A stretch of 5,125 nucleotides of DNA, from the NCBI GenBank assembly GCA_003235465.1, contig QJWD01000202.1, positions 1 through 5,125 on the forward strand, in the 5' to 3' direction. The notes below the pieces were generated by a model that worked only from the letters and a program-made list of their open reading frames with translations, was not told where the DNA came from and searched no databases. Positions 1-5,125 of the stretch are shown in pieces; the first letter of the stretch is position 1; each line of letters opens with the position of its first letter. The position numbers were made by a program, and so were the translations under genes. Source of the DNA: Nitrospirota bacterium. GTDB taxonomy: Bacteria; Nitrospinota; Nitrospinia; Nitrospinales; VA-1.

Positions 1-26
1 TTCAGGCTGTCGGCGATGAGGCTCAA
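1..26 (-). CDS. 5' end of a probable pilus/secretion accessory protein (GspB- or TPR-like), cut by the window edge
   Basis: Only eight codons are visible, starting from a TTG at 26-24 and reading MSLIADSL. This N-terminus resembles the conserved start of GspB/ExeB-like and TPR-containing proteins (for example MS-x-I-x-D-A-L-K) that are usually encoded right after an ExeA/MshM-type ATPase. The start lies 8 nt after the stop of that ATPase gene, as expected within one operon. A second in-frame TTG at 38-36 overlaps the ATPase stop and is an alternative start. Neither TTG has a convincing Shine-Dalgarno sequence. The identification rests on a very short peptide plus gene order, so it is tentative. 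Confidence 0.45.
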
Positions 27-34
27 AACCGGTC

Positions 35-1375
35 TCAATCCGAGGAGGTGAACGACAGGAGGATCGGATGCCGACCTGAATACCGAAGGGCGTTCAGGTG
101 AATCCTCGCGGGCATGACCTTGTCATAAGGGCCCACATAAACAATATACCAGTCGCGCCCCGAAGCAAACGCTTTTTTCCAGTAGGCCGGGTAGCCTTCT
201 TCCGCAAGCGCCCGCACTTCCTTGTCGGCTTTCGCCGCTTCGCCAAGGGCCAGCACCTGGATCTGGTATCGGTTGGCGCTCGCGCCATTCACCGCGCCGT
301 CGATGGCGGAAACCGGAACCACCTGAGCGCGCGAAGGAAAAATCGCCTGCGGGCGGGCGGCGGAAACCCCGTTGGCGCTTGAGGCCGCCTGCTGCTTGCT
401 GGCGAATTCTCCCGGCAGGGCGACGAGCATCAGCGCGGCGAGGAGAACCAGGGCGGTCGCCACCACTGGCATCTTGAGTGACAAAGCGCTCCTCCAGCGA
501 AAGGCGCTCGCCCCGCCCTCGAGGCTTCTTATGGCCTGGCGCACGTGGCTCTTGTCGATATCGCCCGTTTGAGCGTTACTGCTCACGAGCAGGGCGCGGT
601 CGCACAGGAGGTTGATGCGCCGGGGCACGCCGCCGGAATACTTGTGGATTTCGTTCAGGCCGGAAGCGGTGAAGTGGATGCGCTCACCCGCACCGGCCAC
701 CAGCACCCGGTGCTGGATGTAGGACGCCAGCTCCCGGCGAGGCAGGGGGCCGATCTTGCAGCGGATGGAAATGCGCTCCTTGAGCTGCTTGAGCTCCGGC
801 CTGTCGAGCTTGTCGGCAAGCTCCACCTGGCCGACGAAGAGAATCTGCAGGAGCTTGTCTTTTTCCGTCTCCATGTTGGAAAGCAAGCGCAGTTGCTCGA
901 GCATGGCGTAAGACAGGGCCTGCGCTTCGTCGATGATAAAAACCGTGGCGCCGCCCGAGCGGTGCTGCTCGAGCAAAAACGCCAGGAGGGCGTCGGTGAG
1001 TTCCTTCTTGCTGGCGTGCGCGACCCAGCCGGCTGTCTCGCCTTCCCGCGGCCGGTCCGGAAGCAGCGCGTGATCGGCGGCGGGTTGCACGCCAAGATCG
1101 CCGACCAGGGCCCTCAGCAGATCCATCTCCGAACCGAGCGGGTCGAGCACGAGGGCGCTTTTCACCTCGGGGCCGAGCCGGCCAAGCAGCGACCGGCACA
1201 GCGTGGTCTTGCCGGTGCCCACCTCGCCTGTGAGGAGCATGAAGCCCTCCCGCTGGCGGATGCCGTAGAGCAGGTGGTCGAGCGCGTCCTGGTGCGTTTC
1301 ACTGCGGTAGAGAAATTTCGGATCGGGCGTCAGGCTGAAAGGTTTTTCCTGGAACTGGTAGTAGTCCTGATACAT
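35..1375 (-). CDS. ExeA/MshM-type AAA+ ATPase with transmembrane helix and C-terminal SPOR domain
   Basis: This is a 446-residue ATPase of the ExeA/GspA/MshM family, which works with secretins in type II secretion and MSHA-type pili. The N-terminus (MYQDYYQF, then PFSLTPDPKFLY) is the family signature. Walker A is GEVGTGKT at about residues 50-57 and Walker B is VFIIDE at about 145-150. The QLKERISIR stretch (about 197-205) and GGVPRRINLL (about 248-257) complete the AAA+ core. One hydrophobic helix (about 302-320) would cross the inner membrane. After an Ala/Ser-rich linker, residues about 369-440 (RYQIQVLAL to HPILLSF, with YIVYVGPY) form a SPOR domain, a peptidoglycan-binding fold, in the periplasm. 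The order resembles DamX and ExeA. I chose the ATG at 1375 over one ten codons upstream because it gives the family start, has AAGAGG 8 nt before it, and avoids overlap with the secretin gene. A segment of roughly 20-25 residues between the Walker motifs (about 97-124) looks longer than usual. Confidence 0.9.
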   Translation of the reverse strand: MYQDYYQFQEKPFSLTPDPKFLYRSETHQDALDHLLYGIRQREGFMLLTGEVGTGKTTLCRSLLGRLGPEVKSALVLDPLGSEMDLLRALVGDLGVQPAADHALLPDRPREGETAGWVAHASKKELTDALLAFLLEQHRSGGATVFIIDEAQALSYAMLEQLRLLSNMETEKDKLLQILFVGQVELADKLDRPELKQLKERISIRCKIGPLPRRELASYIQHRVLVAGAGERIHFTASGLNEIHKYSGGVPRRINLLCDRALLVSSNAQTGDIDKSHVRQAIRSLEGGASAFRWRSALSLKMPVVATALVLLAALMLVALPGEFASKQQAASSANGVSAARPQAIFPSRAQVVPVSAIDGAVNGASANRYQIQVLALGEAAKADKEVRALAEEGYPAYWKKAFASGRDWYIVYVGPYDKVMPARIHLNALRYSGRHPILLSFTSSD

Positions 1376-1380
1376 GGCCG

Positions 1381-2919
1381 TTACCTCTTGTTCGCCGAAA
1401 ACCACGCGTCCATCGGCGCCTCGGCTGTGCCGAGGGTTTCAAGACGACGCTGCTCGATCCTGAAGCGCTCGTCCACGGCGTCGCCCACCATGATCTCCGG
1501 CGTCAGCAGGATGACGAGCTCGGTCTTCTCCTCGCTGGACTCGTCGGAATGAAACAGGCCGCCGAAAAGCGGCTGGCTGTCCTCCCGGTTTTGCCGGGTC
1601 TTTTTCATGAGACCGCCGATGACGATGGTCTGGCCGTTTCCCGCGATGACGACGGTGTTCGACTGGCGCACATCCATCATCGCCTTTCCCGCCTCGCCCG
1701 GCCCGGATTCTGCGCTTTCGGTGATGCTGGTGTTGATGCTCATCATGATGTTGCCGTTGGCGTTGATCTGCGGCACCACGTCGAGCACGATGCCTTCGCT
1801 AAGCGGCATGGCGCGCCGCGATGCCGGGCCATCCTCATCGCCGAGGTAGTAGACCGCTTCCCTGCCCACCTTGATGAGAGCACGCTGGTTGTTAAGGGTG
1901 GCGATCTTGGGGCTCGAGAGCATGTGCACCTGCCCCTGGCGCGAGAGCGCCTCGATCACTTCCTCGGGGCTTTGGTCGTGCACGCCGTAGGCGCCGCCGC
2001 TCTCGCCCATGGCGGCGGCGAGCCTGCTGGTGCGCACCCTTCTCCAGTCGATGCCGAGGCGGTTTTCCCCGCTGAGCGAAACTTCGATGATCTTCGCCTG
2101 AATGAACACCTGGCGCTGCACCGAGCCCTCCACCTCCTCGAGGAAGCGCGCGACCTCGTGCAGCGTCCCTGGGTGGTGGCGCACCACGATGATGCCGGCC
2201 TGCCGCTGAATGGAAAACGACGGTCCCGTTGCCTCGGTGCTGTTCGCGGCCGCCGGGTTGTGGCCCTCGCCGTGCACCAGCTTGTTAAGGCCTTTCTCGA
2301 TCTCCGCCCACAGGTTCGCCTCTTCGCGGGAGAGCACGCGGCTCGATGTCTCCGCGCCGTCGCCAAGACCCGGCGAAGCGCCGAGGCGGCTCTCGCCCTC
2401 GCGCCTGGACATCACGTAGTTCAGGTGAAACAGCCGCACCTGCATTTGGTCGCGGCTGACGCGGATGACGCCGTCCTCGACCTTGTGGTGAAGGCCGTGC
2501 GGCACGAGCAGGTGAACCAGCGCCTCGTCGAGGGTAACGTCCTTCAGTTCGAGGGTGGCGGTGCCTTGGACATCCGGGTCGACAACGATATTCGCCTTGA
2601 GTTTGCTGGCGAGGGAAAGCAGGATGCTTTTGATCGCCACGTCGCGGGCGGAAAGGTCGAACCGGGGGCCGCGGGGGCGCGGTTTCTTGAGCGTGAGTTC
2701 GGGCTGCGTCTCGGTCAGCTCGCCGGGTTTCGCTTCGGCCGCCGCTTCGGGCTGCCGGGTCTTCGCCTCGCTGCCGGCGCGGCTTTCGGAAACCGGCCGC
2801 ATGGCCTCTTCCACCGAGGGGGTGACGAGGGCGGTGGGATGCGCGGTGCAGGACGCGAAAATACCCGCCGCCATCAAAAGCGCAAGCGTTTTTCGTATAT
2901 ATTTTTGACATATAACCAT
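1381..2919 (-). CDS. mshL: Outer-membrane secretin lipoprotein, MshL/PilQ/GspD superfamily
   Basis: This 512-residue protein should form the multimeric outer-membrane channel of an MSHA-like pilus or related secretion machine. The N-terminus has a basic stretch (QKYIRK), a hydrophobic core (TLALLMAAGIFA) and a cysteine at residue 24 in FASC, a plausible though imperfect lipobox. A Glu/Pro-rich linker follows. A secretin N0/STN-type short domain lies at about 86-140 (FDLSARDVAIKSILLSLASK). The C-terminal secretin domain runs from about 270 to 476, with AKIIEVSL, GIDW, HMLSSPKIATLNNQ, GQTIVIGGLM and ELVILLTPEI as landmarks. An in-frame ATG six codons upstream (2937) is possible, but I see no ribosome site for it and it lengthens the signal peptide. 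The stop lies 5 nt before the ATPase start. That neighbour and the general sequence favour MshL over PilQ or GspD, but the symbol is by similarity only. The stretch between GIDW and the LSSPK motif is unusually short. Confidence 0.88.
   Translation of the reverse strand: MVICQKYIRKTLALLMAAGIFASCTAHPTALVTPSVEEAMRPVSESRAGSEAKTRQPEAAAEAKPGELTETQPELTLKKPRPRGPRFDLSARDVAIKSILLSLASKLKANIVVDPDVQGTATLELKDVTLDEALVHLLVPHGLHHKVEDGVIRVSRDQMQVRLFHLNYVMSRREGESRLGASPGLGDGAETSSRVLSREEANLWAEIEKGLNKLVHGEGHNPAAANSTEATGPSFSIQRQAGIIVVRHHPGTLHEVARFLEEVEGSVQRQVFIQAKIIEVSLSGENRLGIDWRRVRTSRLAAAMGESGGAYGVHDQSPEEVIEALSRQGQVHMLSSPKIATLNNQRALIKVGREAVYYLGDEDGPASRRAMPLSEGIVLDVVPQINANGNIMMSINTSITESAESGPGEAGKAMMDVRQSNTVVIAGNGQTIVIGGLMKKTRQNREDSQPLFGGLFHSDESSEEKTELVILLTPEIMVGDAVDERFRIEQRRLETLGTAEAPMDAWFSANKR
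1384..1389 (-). promoter_or_regulatory. Shine-Dalgarno site that decides the ATPase start
   Basis: The minus strand reads AAGAGG here, 8 nt before the ATG at 1375, inside the last codons of the secretin gene. No comparable site precedes the upstream ATG at 1405. This supports the shorter ATPase reading and translation close behind the secretin stop. Confidence 0.6.
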
Positions 2920-2952
2920 AGCGTGATCCCAAACCATACATATCTACATGGA

Positions 2953-2958
2953 ATTATA
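2953..2958 (-). promoter_or_regulatory. Candidate -10 box for the secretin/ATPase operon
   Basis: The minus strand reads a perfect TATAAT within an AT-rich stretch just upstream of the secretin gene. A transcript starting about 7 nt downstream would leave a leader of roughly 27 nt before the ATG at 2919. I find no good TTGACA-like -35 at 16-18 nt spacing, so this is a weak call that may need an activator. Confidence 0.3.
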
Positions 2959-3024
2959 CTATTAATATAACGCGAACCCGCGCCATAGTCTAATAAATTG
3001 TTGATTTTATGCGAGTAATTTAAA

Positions 3025-3030
3025 ATTATA
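3025..3030 (-). promoter_or_regulatory. Second candidate -10 box upstream of the secretin gene
   Basis: Another perfect TATAAT on the minus strand, preceded by TGTA, close to but not matching the extended -10 pattern TGn. The hexamer at -35 distance (GGATTC) is a poor match to consensus. It would give a leader of about 100 nt. An AT-rich stretch can produce such matches by chance. Confidence 0.22.
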
Positions 3031-3195
3031 TACATCCTCGAAGGCCCGAATCCGCGCCGAAAAGCCACCCAGGCGCGCTCCCGCCGCCCGAGGCTGGCCC
3101 GCAAACGGCTTATTTTATATGGGGTTTATCGCTTAAGGGGGGAATACCGGGAGGCTCGGGCAGACAAAAAGCCGGCAAACGGGGGGAAACTGATG

Positions 3196-3234
3196 AAAAA
3201 TCAATAGGTCGGGGAGGCGGCGGGGAGCCGCCCC
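3196..3234 (-). terminator. Possible terminator hairpin after kamA
   Basis: Just after the kamA stop, GGCGGC at 3216-3221 and GCCGCC at 3227-3232 can pair around a 5-base loop. Two further G-C pairs are possible (3213-3214 with 3233-3234) if A3215 is bulged. A run of five U residues in the minus-strand RNA (3200-3196) follows, but about 12-15 nt beyond the stem rather than next to it. It is therefore not a canonical intrinsic terminator and may be leaky, or may serve as a 3'-end stabilising structure. Confidence 0.35.
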
Positions 3235-3239
3235 GGCGG

Positions 3240-4382
3240 TCAGGCGGTCACCGGGCAGGCGCCGGGTTCGGATACTGCCGGCGGCGAACCGAAGTATTTC
3301 TTCTTGCTCGCCTCCGCCTTCACCGGCTGCGGGTAACGGTAAATCTTGCCCTCGTAATTCTTGATGACCACTTCCTTGTCGTTGTGTTCGATGACCGAAT
3401 CGGGCAGCAGCCTCACCTTGCCGCCGCCGCCCGGCGCGTCGATGACGAAATAGGGCACGCCCATGCCCGAGGTGTGGCCGGCCAGGTCGCGAATGATCTC
3501 GAGGCCCTTTTCGACGCGGGTGCGGAAATGGTCCGTCCCCATGGTCATGTCGGCCTGGTAGAGGTAATAGGGTTTCACGCGGATCTTGAGCAGCTTGTGC
3601 ACCAGCTCCCGGATGATGGCGGAGTCGTCGTTGACGCCTTTCAGCAGCACGGTCTGGCTGCCCAGGGGGATGCCGATGTCGGCCAGGCGGGTGACCGCCT
3701 CCTCCACCTCGGGGGTGATCTCCGCCGGGTGGTTGAAGTGCATGTTGAAATAGAGCGGGTGGTATTTCTTGAGGATCGCCAGAAGATCGTCGGTGATACG
3801 CTGCGGCAGCGTGCCCGGCACCCGGGTGCCGATGCGGATAAGCTCCAGGTGGGGGATGGAGCGAAGCTCGGAGAGAATGCGGTCGAGCTCCTTGTCGGGC
3901 ACCAGGAGCGGATCACCGCCGGACAGGATGACGTCGCGCACTTCCTTGTGCTGGCGGATGTACTCGATGCCCTGGCGCAGGGTGTCCCGCGTCACGATGC
4001 CGGGAAAGCCGATCTTGCGCTTGCGCGTGCAGAAGCGGCAGATGATCGGGCACTGGTTGTTGACCATGAGGAGGACGCGGTCCGGATAGCGATGCACGAG
4101 TTCGGGCACCGGCATGTCCTTCTCCTCGTTCAGGGGATCGGGCTCGAGCATCTCCTCGCTGCTCAGGAAATCGTCGAGCTCCTCGAGCGTCGGCACCACC
4201 TGCTTCCACAAGGGATCGTCCTTCGCCTTGATCTGCTCCTTGAAGTAGGCGTTGATGCGAATCGGGTAAACCTCTGAAACCTTCTTCAGCTTTTGCCTGT
4301 ACTCCTCGGAGGTGTCGGGAAGGAAGGGCAACTCTTCCACTTTCACCACGCTGCCGCTCAGAAGTTTCTGCCAGGATTCCAT
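3240..4382 (-). CDS. kamA: Lysine 2,3-aminomutase family radical SAM enzyme (KamA)
   Basis: This 380-residue protein belongs to the PLP- and SAM-dependent aminomutases that convert L-lysine to L-beta-lysine in the cytoplasm. The [4Fe-4S]/SAM motif is C111-x3-C115-x2-C118, followed by R120, equivalent to the carboxylate-binding arginine of the clostridial enzyme. SGGDPL lies at 154-159. The PLP lysine is K322 in DAPGGGGK. D278 (in QADMTMGTDHFRT) and D315 match the two aspartates that hold the substrate side-chain amine in clostridial lysine 2,3-aminomutase. Their mutual spacing and their distances to the PLP lysine are identical (37, 44 and 7 residues). These argue against glutamate 2,3-aminomutase, and the DMTMGTDHFRT segment argues against EpmB. 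The protein is shorter than typical lysine aminomutases (about 416 residues). AAAGG sits 6 nt before the start. The gene lies 20 nt after the glutaredoxin gene, probably in one operon. Enzyme class is secure; substrate is a strong inference. Confidence 0.93.
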   Translation of the reverse strand: MESWQKLLSGSVVKVEELPFLPDTSEEYRQKLKKVSEVYPIRINAYFKEQIKAKDDPLWKQVVPTLEELDDFLSSEEMLEPDPLNEEKDMPVPELVHRYPDRVLLMVNNQCPIICRFCTRKRKIGFPGIVTRDTLRQGIEYIRQHKEVRDVILSGGDPLLVPDKELDRILSELRSIPHLELIRIGTRVPGTLPQRITDDLLAILKKYHPLYFNMHFNHPAEITPEVEEAVTRLADIGIPLGSQTVLLKGVNDDSAIIRELVHKLLKIRVKPYYLYQADMTMGTDHFRTRVEKGLEIIRDLAGHTSGMGVPYFVIDAPGGGGKVRLLPDSVIEHNDKEVVIKNYEGKIYRYPQPVKAEASKKKYFGSPPAVSEPGACPVTA

Positions 4383-4388
4383 GGTGGG

Positions 4389-4393
4389 CCTTT
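4389..4393 (-). promoter_or_regulatory. Ribosome binding site of kamA
   Basis: The minus strand reads AAAGG, 6 nt before the ATG at 4382, in the 20-nt gap after the glutaredoxin stop. It supports this start, which also agrees with the family alignment. Confidence 0.5.
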
Positions 4394-4402
4394 ATGAGAA
4401 GG

Positions 4403-4642
4403 TTAAGAGTTGACCGGGTAGGTCCGCTTCAGGTAATCGATGATCTGGTATTCGTCGTCCAGCACCGTGTCCCCGTCGACGAGCACCGGGACCATGTACT
4501 GGCCGGACACCTCGTACACCTCGGTGCGCTGAAAGTGCGGCCAGGGAACGTCGATCTTTTCATATTCGAGGTTGAGCTGCTCGAGGGCCGAACGCACCAT
4601 CGAGCAATAGCCGCACCCGTCGATATTGTAGAGCCGGATCAT
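4403..4642 (-). CDS. Glutaredoxin-like small thiol-disulfide protein
   Basis: This is a 79-residue thioredoxin-fold protein. It opens with a beta strand (MIRLYNI) followed at once by the dithiol motif C10-G-Y-C13. V51-P52 (in GQYMVPVLV) is the expected cis-proline site, and the C-terminal DDEYQIIDYLKRTYP resembles the glutathione-contacting end of glutaredoxins and GST N-terminal domains. The size is normal for a single-domain glutaredoxin. The likely role is reduction of disulfides or mixed disulfides with glutathione in the cytoplasm, but the target cannot be read from the sequence. It lies between the ATP-grasp-like gene (32 nt upstream) and kamA (20 nt downstream), so it may be functionally linked to them. 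The region upstream of the start (AAGGTGAAGTG) is a weak ribosome site. Confidence 0.85.
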   Translation of the reverse strand: MIRLYNIDGCGYCSMVRSALEQLNLEYEKIDVPWPHFQRTEVYEVSGQYMVPVLVDGDTVLDDEYQIIDYLKRTYPVNS

Positions 4643-4674
4643 CGTTTCACTTCACCTTGCCGCTTGCGGCTGTT

Positions 4675-5125
4675 TCAGGGTTCGCCATGGGCACAGGGCA
4701 CCATGATCGCGTCCACCATGCCGTGAATCTTTTTTTTATCCGCCGGGCACAGGGTTGCCAGCACACCGCCCAGCTTCGCCTCGCCCTCGACGATGAAATA
4801 ATAGGGTGTCAGGCGCACGCGGCTTTTCATCCGCACGAGCTCGCCCGTCGCCGGGTTCACGAACCCGGCCTCGACCTGCCGGCCCTTGTGGAACACCTGC
4901 AGGATGGAGGGCCTGTCCCGAAACCGGCGCAAACTCTCCTCCAGGGAGGCGGTCCATTCCTCCGACGGCACATCGTGGCCCATCACCACCCCGCGGCTGC
5001 CCCAGGCGACGGCGGAAAAACCCGAAGGCTTGATCACAAGCTCGCGCTCTTTCTGCGTGAGCGAGTTTAGCTCGCGCCAGTCCCTCACGGGAACCCCGCC
5101 CGCCTCGAGCCCGGGGATGACCCCA
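4675..5125 (-). CDS. 3' part of a protein with ATP-grasp-like features (start outside the window)
   Basis: The visible 149 codons stay open to the window edge. A GTG at 5088 is in frame, but residues upstream (GVIPGLEAGGVPV) continue the protein, so I treat it as partial. Several segments fit the C-terminal half of an ATP-grasp fold: ELVIKPSG followed by GSRGVVMG (nucleotide-binding lysine and glycine-rich loop), PSILQVFHKG (the hinge strand with its Gln), and RVRLTPYYF with KLGGVLAT (the Arg/Gly-rich strands near the active site). ATP-grasp enzymes usually ligate a carboxylate to an amine or thiol with ATP. This assignment comes from motif appearance, not a named family, and the missing N-terminus could change it. 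The gene ends 32 nt before the glutaredoxin start and appears to lead an operon that includes kamA. Confidence 0.6.
   Translation of the reverse strand, partial: GVIPGLEAGGVPVRDWRELNSLTQKERELVIKPSGFSAVAWGSRGVVMGHDVPSEEWTASLEESLRRFRDRPSILQVFHKGRQVEAGFVNPATGELVRMKSRVRLTPYYFIVEGEAKLGGVLATLCPADKKKIHGMVDAIMVPCAHGEP

Larger units (their letters stand above)
2920..3239. other. Intergenic spacer between kamA and the pilus operon, with an AT-rich core
   Basis: This 320-base stretch holds no supported gene on either strand. The part nearest the secretin gene (about 2890-3035) is far richer in A and T than the rest of the window and contains the two TATAAT matches. The middle (about 3036-3110) returns to high GC. 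The rest has short G-runs, an 8-bp direct repeat (GCAAACGG at 3101-3108 and 3175-3182), and inverted arms GCCCGAG at 3086-3092 and CTCGGGC at 3155-3161. A GC-rich hairpin ends it next to the kamA stop. It most likely combines the kamA 3' end with the promoter region of the next operon. Confidence 0.6.

Noticed and set aside
2905..2910. Perfect TTGACA on the plus strand
   Set aside because: No -10-like hexamer lies 16-18 nt downstream, and there is no plus-strand gene to drive.
1549..2970. Long plus-strand open frame (473 codons) opposite the secretin gene, and another (335 codons) at 545-1552 opposite the ATPase gene
   Set aside because: They are antisense shadows of well-supported genes in GC-rich DNA. 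Their translations are rich in Ala, His, Arg, Val and Asp, with no recognisable domain, as expected of such shadows.
2970..2990. Sigma-54-like sequence TGGCGCGGGTTCGC on the minus strand
   Set aside because: Only 9 bases separate the GG and GC elements instead of the required 10, and the flanking consensus bases are poor.
2874..3104. Minus-strand open frame of 76 codons across the spacer
   Set aside because: It overlaps the secretin signal peptide in another frame, changes composition midway, has no recognisable domain, and covers the likely promoter.
3120..3195. Resemblance to a cyclic-di-GMP riboswitch (GGCAAAC and GAAA elements on the plus strand)
   Set aside because: The elements are in the wrong order and spacing, the second conserved half is missing, and both flanking operons are on the opposite strand.
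3384..4277. Plus-strand open frame of 297 codons opposite kamA
   Set aside because: It is a shadow of kamA, whose catalytic motifs are intact on the minus strand. The antisense product shows no family features.
5086..5088. GTG start for the ATP-grasp-like gene, giving a complete 137-residue protein
   Set aside because: The frame stays open upstream to the window edge with protein-like sequence, and the visible part matches only the C-terminal half of an ATP-grasp fold.

Overview
The window is GC-rich bacterial chromosome, and every supported gene lies on the minus strand, so transcription runs from high to low coordinates. The secretin/ExeA-type pair, the lipoprotein signal and the codon usage point to a Gram-negative proteobacterium in the broad sense (Proteobacteria or a Desulfobacterota relative). 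The sequence alone does not allow a genus call. I see no tRNA, rRNA, CRISPR array, insertion sequence or phage gene.

Region A (about 5125 to 3240) is a compact three-gene run. It starts with the 3' end of a protein with ATP-grasp-like sequence features that is cut by the window edge. A 79-residue CGYC glutaredoxin-like protein follows after 32 nt. A radical SAM lysine 2,3-aminomutase homologue (KamA) follows after a further 20 nt. The aminomutase keeps the iron-sulfur cysteines, the PLP lysine and both aspartates that read the lysine side chain in the known enzyme, so beta-lysine formation is the most economical prediction. The usual acetyltransferase partner (AblB) is not in the window. An ATP-grasp-like protein and a glutaredoxin sit beside kamA instead, which makes this the most interesting part of the window.

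Region B (about 3239 to 2920) is a gene-free spacer of 320 bases. A GC-rich hairpin lies just after the kamA stop. Toward the next gene the sequence turns strikingly AT-rich, with two TATAAT matches on the minus strand. It probably holds the end of the kamA transcript and the promoter of the next operon.

Region C (2919 to 1) is the head of a type IV pilus or type II secretion-like locus of the MSHA kind. It holds an outer-membrane secretin lipoprotein (MshL/PilQ/GspD superfamily), an ExeA/MshM-type AAA+ ATPase with one membrane helix and a C-terminal SPOR domain, and the first eight codons of what looks like a GspB- or TPR-type partner. Gaps of 5 and 8 nt imply one transcript. The inferred joint role is to place and anchor a secretin ring in the cell envelope, with the ATPase/SPOR protein contacting peptidoglycan.
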